Below, one piece after another: positions 11,580 to 25,017 of a stretch of 64,000 nt of DNA. The notes below the pieces were generated by a model that made no database searches, was not told the DNA's origin, and saw nothing but the letters and a program-made list of their open reading frames with translations. Source of the DNA: Hydractinia symbiolongicarpus (lineage: Eukaryota; Cnidaria; Hydrozoa; Anthoathecata; Hydractiniidae); assembly GCF_029227915.1 (NCBI RefSeq), contig NC_079885.1, positions 12,225,001 through 12,289,000 on the forward strand. The letters run 5' to 3'. A program made the position numbers and the translations under genes. Position 1 is the stretch's first letter. Each line of letters starts with the position of its first letter.

Positions 11580-14500
11580 TTTTCATTTTCAACTCCACTT
11601 GGTAAAGATGGCTCCAAATCGAAAATCAGTGGCACAGCAGAGCGTAGAATGCCACAGATACCAACTGCGGAAGAAGAAACCTTGATGAAACAATCCTTGA
11701 AAGACAAAATGTCTCCTACTAGTAATGAGTACATAAGTAGTTATGGACCATTGTTTTTAGAACATTCTATTGCAGCAGAATTGTAAGTTTACTCTTACAA
11801 CACAAATTTTTTAGAGAATCTTTCTGATGAAAATACTTGTCTTTAGAGAAAAGCGTTTTTGGGGGAACTTATTATGTGACTGCTTGGAAAAAATGAACTT
11901 CACATGAACAAAATTATTATATATTATAGTTATTATTCCTTAAGTACCGAAAAAGAAAAAAAATATATACATGTTTGATTTTAATGCTTTTGGAAATCAA
12001 CATTGTTCAATTTCAAACTTTTGCCACTTCCTGAATTAAAGTTGAGTCATTGTTGTGAATTAAAATAAAGATTAACACCTCAAAGCTTAGCAACAATAAA
12101 ATATTGGTATATTAAAATATTACAAGGACTACCCTACTTTCTCCCAAAGAAATTTAAGTTTAATACACATATTTTTTATTGCTAAAGTGTATTTAATGAA
12201 TATCACATTTCTGATGTAATATTCCATAAATAAATTTCACAAACAGCAAAAAAATTACTAAAAGTCATTTGTAGAGGCCTGATAGAAAAGGGTCACAAAT
12301 TTCTAAGCCGTTTATAGCTGCTTGCTATGGTGAATGAATTAAAGAGGTTTAAAAGTCTTGAAATTACTGACCACAATGTGTGTGGGAAAATCAATACCAT
12401 TGATTTTATATTTTGACAATATATTTTAATCTCCTATGGATCAGCATCAGGTCTGATTAAAATGTAAAACAAGAAGACTGAGCAGTTATTAGTCGGGTGA
12501 ACAAAAGCATGTGCAAAAACAAGTTACATGGAGACATGAAATGCAAGTACCAAGTTTTGAAATTGGGAGGCAGCAAAGTGGCCAGTATCTTAATTCACGA
12601 CACATTATAATACTTAGCTTAAATATATACATAATACACAATTTAAATGTTTTTTCTTTGCTGTTGAATAGCGACGTAGCTGACTCATAAAGGTTAATCA
12701 TTAATCAAGCTAAGGAGATTTTAGCTTTATATCATGTCGACCAGGTTTTACCCTATAAAAATAAAAGAAAACTAACAGTTATAATAAGGTCTCCTGTTGT
12801 ATAAAACTGTTGTCTCAATTTGCTAGTGTGCTACACGTTATTTTATTTAAACAGCTACCTTTCCTACACGCAGTGGAAAATATAAAGTTGTTTGGACGTT
12901 ATTTTTTAAACTAAAAAAAAAAAAACAGAAAAAATATAGGATGCTAAACTTTTAAAACTGAATGTTCTTAGGGGTGTCTTCCATGTTGCCACATAAATAA
13001 CGCACTTAAAACTCTCACTTCAAATGCCTTATAGAAAGTAAGACATAATTGTTTTTATTATTTTGGCTAAGCAAACTACACAAATAGAAAAAATAGCACA
13101 CTTGTGGAGAGTGCAATAAAAAAATGTGTCCAATTATTGACCACTTCTATGATTTTTCACCTTGAAAAAACCTCTGAGTTGTGCCACAACACCCGTTACA
13201 AGAGGGAGGGAGTATTGAAAATATAACATTGTGTGGAAAATTGCATATTGAATAAAAAAGGATTTTTTCCAAGGAAAAATATTTTTCGTGAAACCGTTTA
13301 TATCCCCACTGAAATTCTGCAGGCATAAAAAAGTTTCTTATCACCTTATTGTCTGGTTGTTCACCAGGGAGTCAAAATTCTAAAGTGCAGAGTAAAAGTT
13401 AAGTGTTTTTTATTTTTAGCAATCATTTGAAGAAAACAAGGTTACCTGGTGTATACGTTATTCCATCTTTTGCTGATCCTCTAGGTAAACATTGTAATAA
13501 TGCATCGGCCTGTGACTTGTTAAAATGAATAATAATCTTGTGTGTGTGCATGTTGAAATAAGTTTCCAAGTGTGTTGTAGCGAATGGTGGTGGAGCATCT
13601 GAACATGTCTTACTTGTCTGGTATATTTATTTCATCAAGAGATTGATTCTCAACTTTTTATCCTCAAATTATTCAGGTTATAGTTCTTGAAAATATGCTT
13701 GTTTTTGTACATTAAACATGAAATTTGTGTTTAGGGATAAAAAATGGTGATTATAATTTCTTTGTCTAATATAAACGATATTTTCAACTTACATGTAAAC
13801 AAAAACAATGGTGAGAATAGGACACTCTTTTGTTTATTTAAACAAAAAAAAAGAATGAACTTTTTGATTTTGAACCCTTTTTTAAAAAAATCTGAAAAAA
13901 AATTCAACTGACTCCTAGATTTTTAACTAATGTACGTTTGCACTATTCTCTTTTTTGTATAGTTTGGTTCGGTGTAGTATTCATTCGGCAAGGAATCTAT
14001 CAAGATGGTGTATTTAGGTTTTCTATGAAAATCCCAAGTAATTATCCTGATGGGGATTGTCCCGTAAGCCCTATTTTTTTGTTTCCTATTTAAGAATTTC
14101 AGTGCTGAAAATAATTTATTTTCATTTTTAGTTTGTATTATTGCATTTTAGACAATATTTACAAGTATGTTAATAGTTATTTTCAATTTATTTTGTAGTC
14201 AGTAACATTTACTCCTACTGTGTTCCACCCTTTTATCAATCCATCTACAGGAGGTCTGGACCTAGAGAGAGCATTTAGCTCATGGAGGTTTGTTCCAATA
14301 TTCTTTTGACTTATTGTTTAAATCCAATTTATTGTGAAAATAGTGAAACTATTGGAATGGATTATTTCTACTGTCAAGGTGTACAAAACTTTTTTCTCAT
14401 CACAATTTTCAGTGAGATATTTCACAACTATAAATTACTTTACTTATAATGGCGGTTTCATTTTATTGTCAAATGTTAGGACCTTTTATGGGTAAAAATC

Positions 14501-16521
14501 TTTATTTAATCAGACAAGAACCCTGCATTAGTGACCTATGACGACCTTGCATTTGATCAAATAAATTCGCCAGACACCCTCCTGTTTAAGCTAAAATCGG
14601 ATTTATAATCTCATGATTTTCTGGTGATTGTTCGGGTAACTGAAGCCACATCTTTCCCACGCTATTGTTTTGTGGTAGGAAATGTAACTTTATTCTATTC
14701 AAAATTTACAAGCGATGCATGCGTACTTATGTTGTGGAGCTTAAAAATTTGTTTCAGAAGCATTATCAAAACTTTAAAAGAACTCTTTTTATTTACAAGA
14801 TATTTGCGTTATTACGATGAAATTATGATGTCAGATTTTTAGTAAAATACACTTTGTATAGATATATTGTTATATATTATTTCGCAGTCTTTTTCTTTTG
14901 CAAATATTCTGTTTTCTTTGGGTTGGCTAAATGTTACAAGTAGACATTTTAACTTACGAAGTTTGAAATATTGTTGTATTGTTTTCGTGAATGATATGCT
15001 TTTTAAACTTTTAGGCCTAATGTTAATCATATATGGCAAATTTTGTTGTACATGCGTCGAATTTTTTACAAGTTTGATTGTAAAGACCCACTCAATCCTC
15101 AAGCAGCAGACTTGTAAGTATTGATGTGTAGATAATGCTGTATTTTTTTTGTCATTTTTTCATGCTTGTCATGACTGTCATTTTCCAATCCTAAAAAGAC
15201 CATTAAATGGCTAAAAATCAAAGAAAGATTAATCGAGAACTTAAAACATTGTCTTAGTACGGACAAACAAAAATTATTTTATTGTTGTTCCTTTCATAGA
15301 AATTGTGCTATGAGAGTGTGGCTGTCCTTTCCTCCGTTGTAAAAAATGCCTGTTGGTGTCCGCTATTGTCGCGAATGCGAGATTATTCTGGAACATATAA
15401 AGCGCTGAGTAGACATAACGGACTAACTCGAACATTCGAAGAATGATTTAGCGCATGATAATAGGAACCTTCGGAAAAAAACATTCTAGAACATTATTTT
15501 TAGTATATATAGACAGAAAACGGCATTTTTCGGCATTTAGTTAAGTGAAAAGGTTGTATTATAAAAAACGAAATATAAGAAGTTATAAAAACAAGGCTAT
15601 AACTCGATGATCTGTCCTAACAGTTTTAAACAGGTTTCACTGTAAATAGACCTGAGCTATTAACATGCATTTTTTCAGAATGTTAATGATAGTTTGAAAT
15701 TTTGCCAGGCTATTAAAAAATATGAGTTTTTACTTTTGAATTGTATTTCTTATTTTAGATATGATTCGGATGTAGTTGCATATAAACAGAAGGTGAAAGA
15801 CGATATAGCTGAGATTAATAACAAGCTGTATGAAGATGTTGAAAATGAAGACCCACATGCATTCAGGTTGGTTGGTGTAGAAATGATTTGTGTTGAATAC
15901 GTTGTATTCAGGAAATCATATGGAGTACTTGAAGATGATTAGTGTGAACAAGCTGTTGGTGTCAAGTGCATTTTTATATTTTTTATCTTTGTTCTTCCTG
16001 GGTTTTGGGTGTGCACTTGTGATCGTGTACACTTGTGTAATGAATTTTTTAATAATGTGTGAAAAGTTTACTAACAATTAGCCTTGTCATGGGAGACATG
16101 TTTTTTTGTAATAAAAACATGAACATGCTATCCACCGTTCCTTTTGAGATTCGTTTGTCTTGTGATGTGATTTTGCATCAAAAAAGTTACTATGTGTTTT
16201 GTTGTTGTCTAGATTTCGCGAGTGGAATCCGGAAATTCATGAACCATTACGTCATCAAATGACGTTAGCCAAGGTTGGTATTCTAATTTGGTAAAGATAA
16301 ACTCTAGAAATGTGTGAACTAGATTACATCAAGGTTATTTAGACCTATAGTTTTTATTTTTAAGTGGCAACCTACTTAAGTAAAACCACTAAAAGATGGC
16401 GTGTTTTTTATTACAGGTTGAAGAAGAAAGAGAAGAAGTAGACGATTTTGAAAAACCAAAATTATCGGGTTTATCCTACGTCGAGCCCGGCACAACACTG
16501 ATATTCAGTAAAGAGAGCTGA
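11580..16521 (+). CDS. AKTIP: AKTIP/FTS (AKT-interacting protein), inactive E2-variant
   Basis: Eight exons join in phase: 11580-11782, 13420-13484, 13963-14063, 14199-14287, 15015-15113, 15759-15866, 16213-16273 and 16417-16521, about 276 residues against 292 in human. Diagnostic stretches follow human AKTIP in order: [106 protein letters not shown]. The family is a ubiquitin-E2-variant in the FTS-Hook-FHIP complex, which links dynein to endosomes; the E2 catalytic cysteine is absent, replaced around GGLDLERAF. The 5' boundary is uncertain: an acceptor ends at 11579 and an in-frame stop precedes it, so a first coding exon upstream is likely; ATG 11649 is the fallback start. ATTAAA at 16769 or AATAAA at 17296 could end the transcript. 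Confidence 0.95.
11783..13419 (+). other. AKTIP intron
   Basis: Intron between the exon ending AEF and the one coding RLPGVYV; donor GTAAGT, acceptor TTTTTAG. Content is AT-rich with no exon-like frame. Confidence 0.85.
15386..15511 (+). promoter_or_regulatory. Heat-shock-element-like cluster plus TATA box inside an AKTIP intron
   Basis: Within 126 bases lie TTCTGGAA (15386), GAACATTCGAAGAA (15430), GAACCTTCGGAAA (15465) and TTCTAGAACATT (15484), then TATATATA at 15504. Heat-shock factor binds alternating GAA and TTC triplets. Two matches have exact two-base spacing over more than two units. The order, HSEs then TATA about ten bases later, is that of animal heat-shock promoters. Downstream is exon 6 of AKTIP (15759), on the same strand. 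Function is inferred, not shown. Confidence 0.5.
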
Positions 16522-17492
16522 TACCACCTATCTGGATACAGCTTTTGTTTATATCTATCTTGATTACCCGTGTTATGTTTATTACATGACTATATATCAA
16601 AATTGCGCATCCGAGTTGCTCGCCGGCGGAAATGCAATATTATGTTAACCATAGTTGATATTATCTATCTACATTTCTTGTGTATATAATTTTTTTAAAT
16701 TATTTCGTTAAAAACAAAACTGTAGCTTTCGTTTTTAAATAATTATTTTGTAAACATGAATTTCAGATATTAAAAAATATTTCATATTTTGCTGCCGATA
16801 GTTAATGCTTGTTGGTGGCTAGGATATATTACTTTTTTGCCAATCCAATAGTCTTTGGCTTGATTTTCGCTCTAATGCAATCTTAAACAAAGCAAACAAC
16901 AATTAAAAAATAGCCAATCAAATTAGACTATGGTCGTAGTTTATTTCACGTTCAGTAATTTTATTGGCTAGAAATTGGTAGTTTTTGTACTCGAAATTTC
17001 ACCAATCTATTTTGTTAGCACTTTTCGATATTTTTTTTACAGAAGCAACATTTAAAAAGTTGTGAAATAACCCCTGGTTAAATCTTTATATTCGTATTTA
17101 TTAGTTTCTATATTATTACTGTTCGCAAGTTATCCTACTTAGAAAACCACTGCACGCTATTCTTCGCCGATCAAAAATCAGATCAACTGATTTTTTAAGC
17201 TAAGTACAGTGTAGTTTGTTCATAGTACGTTAATTACACGTGTAATAGAAGGGACGCATATTGTTTTTACGAGAGTGCTATTTTTAACTGTACTAAATAA
17301 AACACAAAATTTATTTACGGAAATTCCTCACTTTTCGATTGACGTAATTTTGGATGGATTCCCTACTAGTTGAAAACCCATAGTCTGATTTTATCTAGAG
17401 TGAATTTAGTACTTGTAAAAAGATCTGCGATCTAGCATCTAGTATTTTTAATTCTTAGGGTTTCGTACTTTATTTTGATTTTTTTTCGTTTA

Positions 17493-17494
17493 GG
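17493..17494 (+). promoter_or_regulatory. 3' splice acceptor one base before the UBE2QL1-like start codon
   Basis: A long pyrimidine run (TTTTTTTTCGTTTAG) ends in AG at 17492-17493, and ATG is at 17495. This is either the end of an intron in the 5' UTR or a spliced-leader trans-splice site, both known in hydrozoans. Confidence 0.55.
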
Positions 17495-18187
17495 ATGTTA
17501 AAACAAAAAATCAGATTTCTTACGAGAAGACTTTCAGAGGAATTTAAGGATGACGATTCAAAAGCAACAGAAGATGCGAAAAATGAAACAAAACATGTGA
17601 CTAAAGAGACTGTAAACAAAGTTGCTACTACGAAGGCAATAGCATCCCCTGTTCCTCCCATCATAGAAAAGCGAATAAATGGTATAGCTGCAAAGCGTTT
17701 AATGAGAGAATACGAAACTTGTTATAGAATATCACAATGCACGGACCCAGCGTTTGTCATTGAACTTGTTGAAAACTCTTTAATAGAATGGAACATTAGG
17801 CTGTACCACATTGACCAAGACAGTAGGTTATATCGAGATATGCGAACCAGTAATATTTCCCACATCTTGTTAAACATTCGATTTCCAGATAATTTTCCTT
17901 TTGCGCCGCCATTTTTACGCGTCGTCCATCCTCGTATCTCCAATGGTTACGTACTGTCAGGGGGGGCGATCTGTATGGAGTTACTAACGACAAGAGGATG
18001 GAGTAGTGTTTATACGATCGAGGCGATGATCATGCAGTTTTCGTCGCAGGTTGTCAAGGGCAACGGACGGCTGCACGATAAATACAACGAAAATTACCAC
18101 AAAAAAGAAGCAGAATTGACATTTAAAAAACTGACAAAGTTTCACGATGAAAAAGGATGGTACACCCCACCAACTTCAGAAGGGTAA
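17495..18187 (+). CDS. UBE2QL1: UBE2QL1-like ubiquitin-conjugating enzyme E2
   Basis: An intronless 230-residue frame. The first 65 residues are Lys/Thr/Glu-rich and low complexity. The E2 core follows, with LVENSLIEWNIRLYHID, the PDNFPFAPPFLRVV loop and the catalytic motif GGAICMELLTTRGWSS with Cys160. It ends KFHDEKGWYTPPTSEG, matching the family terminus GWVTPPVSDG. Human UBE2QL1 is about 161 residues and lacks the long N-terminal extension; UBE2Q1/2 have a longer and different one. Family members transfer ubiquitin to substrates with an E3. The gene starts 973 bases after AKTIP stops, same strand, with a splice acceptor immediately before the ATG, so co-transcription with AKTIP and trans-splicing is possible. 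UBE2Q-type is sure; the QL1 versus Q2 assignment is by the short upstream region. Confidence 0.92.
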   Translation: MLKQKIRFLTRRLSEEFKDDDSKATEDAKNETKHVTKETVNKVATTKAIASPVPPIIEKRINGIAAKRLMREYETCYRISQCTDPAFVIELVENSLIEWNIRLYHIDQDSRLYRDMRTSNISHILLNIRFPDNFPFAPPFLRVVHPRISNGYVLSGGAICMELLTTRGWSSVYTIEAMIMQFSSQVVKGNGRLHDKYNENYHKKEAELTFKKLTKFHDEKGWYTPPTSEG

Positions 18188-20739
18188 TTAAGAAACGAAT
18201 TCCACAATGTTCGGATTTTGTTGTGTTATATTACCGCCTTTTAACGCCACGAGGCAAGGGTATTGTTATTTGGTATAAATTTAGCGGGGTACAAGTTGTC
18301 GTGTGGCGGTGTCTGGTTACAATAGTGCTATTTCAAGATTGTTATTGTAAATATACATTAGATTTTGCTAGGTAAATTCTTTTAATAACTAAAGGCAAAA
18401 AAGCTGAAACTTTTTCAACCAAAAGAAAACGACATGAGACAGGAATGTGCATTAACAATTTTTTCTTTAGGTTGAAATTCATTGCAATTCTTTTTACCTA
18501 TACGAAATAAGCCTGACGCACGCCCCACTTGATGAAGGGTTTGACATGCTTTCGAAATTAAACATGTTATCACTGAAGTTTGTTCAACTTCCCCTTTTTT
18601 GAGCTTCTATTAGTTGCAAATGTTATGAGAATATAACAAGCAGACCTGCAATCGAGGTTGCGACTGTCTATTTAAATAATTTTTCTTTTGTGGGATCAGA
18701 ATTTTATCAAAAGTTACGTCGTTAGAATTTAATTTTGAACTGGAATTTGTATTATATTTACGAAAAGTTATTGGAAATTTTCACCTTGCGTTGTATTGTT
18801 ATGCCTCGAGTATCGTGTAAGTCATTTAATTCAAAGAAAATACGCACTTCGTAGACTATTTAAAACTGGTTGGCAAAGTTGACAAGCATTAGATGTACCA
18901 ATAATAAGTTTTTAGTTCGAACTCAAGGGATTAAGCCGTCCAACTTATATAAGATTGTTCGCTCGGGAACCCCGGATAAAAAAATAAGAAAAGTGTTACA
19001 ATTGGTCAAAACAACAACCTGGTCGAAAAACTAAAGTCGTGTATTACTAAAAAAATTAAAAAAAGTTAGCTTCATTTTTTTGTTCCTTACTTTAGCATTC
19101 TTTGCACTGGTTACCAAAAAAAAAAATTAAAAAAGTTTTTATTGTAATTAGTCAAGGATGATGTAAATTTGTTTGACAAAAAAATGTGGAATTTTGCATT
19201 GTAGACATCTAGGATTGCCTTCATGTCATAGAGTAAATCTTGATAACTTGAAAAGTCTTTTCATCATCGAGTTTGTCTAGGGTCCTTTTTTCCCAGACGC
19301 TAATAATTATAATTATCAGTGATGGGATGAGTGATGGGAACGAGGTCGAGTTCGCTTTTCTTTGAAGTTGCAATTTTACCGCGTTGATACCCTTTATATG
19401 ATGGGTTATGTACGGTCAGTGAGCCAGCTATATGCATTAACTACTCAAGAAAGTCCATGCTGTGTACAGTACCACACCATTTTTTTAAACAATCAAGTCG
19501 CAAAGGGAAGTAGCTGTGTTGCAACGGGCACGAAGCATTTTTTGATATTGGCATATCTTTTTTTCTGAACGCCATCTTAATATCAAAAAGTAAAGAAGAG
19601 GTCTGGACAAGGTTAACCTGAGTTTGCTGAAGCTAGAAGATGGGACCAAACTTGGGAGCAATACAGCCACAAGAAAAAATAAAACAAATTGCGAATTTAA
19701 AGAAAGTGTAAAAATTGATGAAGACAGGATGGGAAAAAAATTGCGTGGATTTTAGCTTATTTTTGTCTTTTTACCCCAATGCAACAAGACTATATAAGAA
19801 AAAAACACCGGCTTAAAGTGTTAGACATTAAAATAAATTTCCGCAAAAGTTGCCCATATCCGACAATAACTGGTTTTTAAATGTTCCTTATCTTAATGTT
19901 TCTGGCATATTTTCTAATTATTAGCCCAAGTCCGCGTTTTAATAACGAGCTGCTTTATTCTTTTGATGTTGGCCGTGGTATGCTCTATCGATGTGTGAGA
20001 AAACACATGTTGTTATAATACGACGCTAATGTTTGAATGCAGCGCATGCGCAACTAACTTTGTTCACGGGCCTATATGTTTTTTTTATAAGAACCTAGTT
20101 TATTAGAACATTGATGCTGAGGTTTCCAAATATTTAAAATATAACGTGCTCGGCCTGCTTTTTCTGTTTTTACCAATACATTATGTTTTTTACAGTACGA
20201 TAACTTCAACTTTTTTTTTAATCCAGCTATGTAGGCACATTCTCAGAGTAAAAAGTATTGGAATCTCAAAACCAGACAAGAATTATGTGGCTTGCTAGCT
20301 AGCTAAGAGTTTCACTTTTAACTAAAATATAAAAGAGGAATGAAGGCTGCAAAGAATCACCATTATATCGACATTTTTGATGCATATATGAGTCGTTAAA
20401 TACTATGAGCAACCATAGTTTACATGTTTTAGCAGCACAAGGTCATCGTCAACAACAGATAACATTGAATTCGCGTCAAAATCACATCAATAGATGCCTT
20501 CGGATGTGCAATTTAGCAAGCAGATAAAATTTCATTTTATAATGTTATCAGCCAATCAAGATGTAAACATGGATAAAAACCCGCGCAGGTTAATGCTCCT
20601 GTTACATGGAAACACAATCGTATTGGTTGAGTCATGATAATAAATTTGCAGCGGTTAACCGTAATATCGACTAAAGAATAATTAAGCTTATAACAAATTT
20701 TCGAATGTCATGCTATTTGGTTTGTTTCCAGTGGTTAAC

Positions 20740-20759
20740 CGTCAGTATATATACTGACG
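20740..20759. repeat. 20-bp perfect palindrome
   Basis: CGTCAGTATATATACTGACG is self-complementary over all 20 bases. GGTTAACC stands just before it (20733-20740 area) and again near 20655, a weak sign of a short inverted-repeat element between. Confidence 0.7.
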
Positions 20760-23700
20760 TAAGAAGTATTTGCGATGTATGAAAATCGACCCATTTTTAA
20801 ATAAGTTCCCCTTCCTACTTGTTTTTTTTTATCCGTCTGAAACCAAAGAAACATTATTGTAGGCAAAGAAACATTGTTGTTCCCATGCCTTTTTGTCTCT
20901 TACCAGCCATCTATTTCTTACCTGGCGCCCAACCATGGTCAGAATCATTTTGCGATCCCTGAAATTCAAATAGCTCGAGTTAACATGCGGTAACAATGCG
21001 GTGATAAATTATTCCGTCTTTTTTGCGTCCACGATTATACTGATGGTGATGTAATGTTTTCAAAACTGAAATGAGGAAAAAGCGCTGTGCGTGATACCAC
21101 AAGACAAAATTTAATTCAAAGGTCAAAATAGATGTAGCTGGCTGAGATATTGAGGTAGAAAAAAGTTTGTGTTTCTTTTGTTTCTTACAATCTCGATTTT
21201 TTATTATTCTATCCCATCGTTTTATTACATTTTCAATAACCATATTGTTCGATTATCAGGTTTCTCTACGACGAAATACACCTGATCTGCAAAAATTCGC
21301 GTGGAATCAAAACCTGCATAAACTTTATCCGTTTTTTTTCCGATTTTCATTTAACCTTTTTTTATTTTTTTATTACTTCCGTTTATTATTTTAAACAAAA
21401 ACTTTATATTCAGTCTTTGAGACTATATATTCATATAACGATCTGCAAACAAAGTTTCACGTACTGCACCATAACAATTTTTTCTTGTAATTACTCTCAT
21501 TTTTTCCCCAGCTTGAGGACATCTGAAAGAATAACATTTTACGTGTGTTAATTAATTTTAATAATTTTAATGTTGGTACTTATCACGGCTATCTAATCAT
21601 TGGAAAACACAATAAATATTCGTGGCGGCAGATGTTTTTATCTTTTCTCTCGACACAAAAAAGCACTGTGTTGTTTGTTTAGTTCCAAGTTCTTCACAGC
21701 ATGTTGTAAATATACGCAAGGAAAGACCTAGACAGGTATGCTATGTTATTACTAAGGTTACATGATATTAAAATGTTTATTAAAGTTCGGCTTACACTTC
21801 ATAACTTTTGTGTGTAATTTTAAACGTGAGATCATTTTTGTTTGTGAATCACGTGAAGAAAAGTGGAAATGAAGATGTTGAAGTTCAATAATTTGCTTTC
21901 TTCTTCATCATTTATATTAACAACATCTTTTATGTGTTAGCTTAATTTCAAATCTTATTGGGAAGTCCAACTTGTTTCACTTATTTAATTGGCGGTGTAA
22001 AACAAGAAACGCTTCTCGCCAGAAGATTTTTTCTTGATCTGTTTCTTGATCAGTGACTCCTTCTCCTCCCATATCTATACGTTTTATAGAATTTCAATTT
22101 GTTGACCTGTCCCTGCACCTTTTAAATTGTGACCTTCAGCTAAAAAAAACAGAGTTATATCTCGCCTTTGTAAAAAAATGCATAAAAGTGTAAAATACTA
22201 CAAAACAAAATTTGAATAACGTGGAGGAAAAACATGGCTCGAAACGTGACACTCTTCTTCTCGGTTTCTTGCCTAGAAATGTTTATCACGGGGAAGACGT
22301 CAAATTCATCATAACTTTACTATGGGGACGAGGTCAGGAACATCTGTGGAGAAGAGTGTGAAGCAAACATTTAGGTTTTTCTCCAGGTAAACAATAACAA
22401 CGTGCGATCGACAATGACAAATGATTATTAATTTATGGTAGGTTATATTTACCCCCGCCTTCTAAGAATATTATCAACGCCTTTTTCACTCATTTCTAGA
22501 GATTAAATGTACTGTCTAAAAAGTCTGACGCCATTATGAAATCACATCTGTTTAGTAGTTGGTATTAAAATATTAATATGGCGATTTTTAATTTTTATAA
22601 AAAGATTCGCACATTTAAAATTGATCGATATAAAGGAAATTATTATTCGTGTGTTTTATGGCTCAGGCTTAGATTCCATATATCTTGAATTTGGAGATTG
22701 TCCGGGTATTCGGAATCGTCCAAAATTATTAACGATTAGTTTTTTCAGCAGGTCACATCTATCCTCATTTCCCGTGCAGTGCTACCATTTTAATTTTACA
22801 ACACCGTGGAAAAACTCTTCCGAACTCTTCATCGTTGATGGTTTAGCTTAATTTTTCGAATAATGTTTAATGCGCGCGAGTTTGCATTGATAGCCTGATT
22901 GGTGCATTTTATTATCACACTGGCATGCCATTGCCAAAATATGTCTTACTACGGTACGCTTTGCACTACAGCACAACAACAATTTCTTCGTTTTTATTGA
23001 TTGTTAGAATCACTGTTGTTTATTAACTCTTACATCTTTTTTCTTTCGCTTTTCATCATGCATTTAAATACACTTCAGGTATCATGTTTTATAGCAAAAT
23101 ATTCATTAATGTAATCTAATAAGTTGAATTCCTTTTTCTCTTTGTCTTCCACTTGCCTTTTTTTTCCTCAAGATTACTTAGTGCGCACATGAAAATATTT
23201 TGTTACTGTAATGTATTACGCACGACCCACTATACGAAAAAAAAACATTCCCTAAGCTAAAAATTTAGAACATTAAAGCCATTGTAGTTAAATTGATAAA
23301 GAATGGAAATGGTACTTATTTTGTCATGTCTTAGAATGTCTTCGTTCCACGATTTTCTCGAAATACAAGGTTGTCATAAAATGCATGGTGCTGCTTCCAC
23401 TTGGTCCTGTTGCAAGGTGGTCAAATCCCAAAATTGTACTGTGAAGTGTCCTCTGTTCTTAAGGTGACTTATCCCAGGTTTTCAAATTTTTCGGTTGTTA
23501 TAATTTCGGACAAATAGTACTGGTTATGAGCTCTGTAATATGTTATCATATTTTCAGCAATTAAGACCTGTGTGATTAAAATACTCTGTAAGCTGCAATG
23601 CATTTTCACTGCTCCAGTGTACATCATTTTTCATGTACGCCAATAAAAACAGAAAAAAACCTGTTCTATTATTCTACGTGCGAAGAAATATTTTTTTATG

Positions 23701-24989
23701 ACGTCACACTATTTTTAGGGTTAACTAAATTATTCCTTAAAAAGTGTCCCTTGATTAAGCCAAGAAAAACCTCAACTACTAAGTAATCGAACAGGTAAAC
23801 TGATGCCGGCAAACCTGTCAACAATACGACAGTCGAAGGAATTATTACTATTCAAACCAATCCGCTCGGAAAATCCACTTAGTGTGGCACCCACGACAAA
23901 AATGTTAAGAACTTACAAGTGCGCGTTCTTATTCTCCTAAACAAGTATTTACAGTAAATTAAGAAATTTCTTCAACTCCTAACTATTTCAAATATAGGGG
24001 AACGTGTCTTCATTTTTTTACCTGGAATATTGTAATACCTTTGCGAAAAAGATAATATTTGTATCCCAAATATTTCAAACAATAAATTATTGCAAAGGAC
24101 GGAATACATAGCTCGTAACCACAAGCAATCGGGAAATCATTTTTTATGTAAGTATCACGCACTATCTGATTTTCACAATTTTTCGGACCTTTCCGGGTCG
24201 TGGAGCGTTTTGTTCCATAACGTGAACATTGCAGAAAGTGCAGCTAGCGACGTTTCGACGCCTACACCCTGCCAAATAGAACATTTGTACCCTGCTATCT
24301 GTTGAGTTACTGACCAAGTGATGCCGTTTCTAAATAGCCAAAAAAATATTATCTTCGGAATTGTAGTTGTTTTGTTAGTAACTCGAAAAATAGCAAAAAC
24401 TTTTACCGCAAACAATAAAAACAAAAAACAACATTGACCGAGATCCAGTCAAAAATTTATCCGCTGACCTGTGTTTCTTATTAAAACAACTTCACAAGCT
24501 TAATAAACTTACAAGAGGACTGAGACCAAGGCTATTTAATCCCTCCTAGATGTAAATGTCGATTTTTGATGCAATAAGTTTTGAGGAAGAATAAGTTAAT
24601 TGGTCACAAGTTTTGAAAACATCATCGCCTTTCAAATGCTGTGAGCAGTTGTTTGTATCAACCAATCAGAAAGGCATATTTGTTTTTCTTATCTGTAGAC
24701 ATAACTATGCAATGAATAAATGTCAAGTCTGAAAAGGTTGAGATATTTATCTGCATTTCGTACAGAAGCCAATACAGAAGCCAATACAGATTGATAACAA
24801 AGGTGATAAAACCGTATCTTGGTGCGAAATTTTTGGGAGGGGCGAAAGTGATAGCAAAAGCGAGGAGAGGATGGATGAACGTGTTAGAAAATAAAGTAAC
24901 AGATACGCTATAGTTATATTGAAGTAATAATTATTCAATTGTTACACATAGCAAAGTAAAAAAGAACGTCTCCATTCACATAACCCACA

Positions 24990-25017
24990 CCATAAAATAT
25001 TTGACAATATTTTATGG
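24990..25017. repeat. Hairpin with 12-base perfect arms
   Basis: CCATAAAATATT and AATATTTTATGG pair perfectly around the loop TGAC. Confidence 0.75.
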
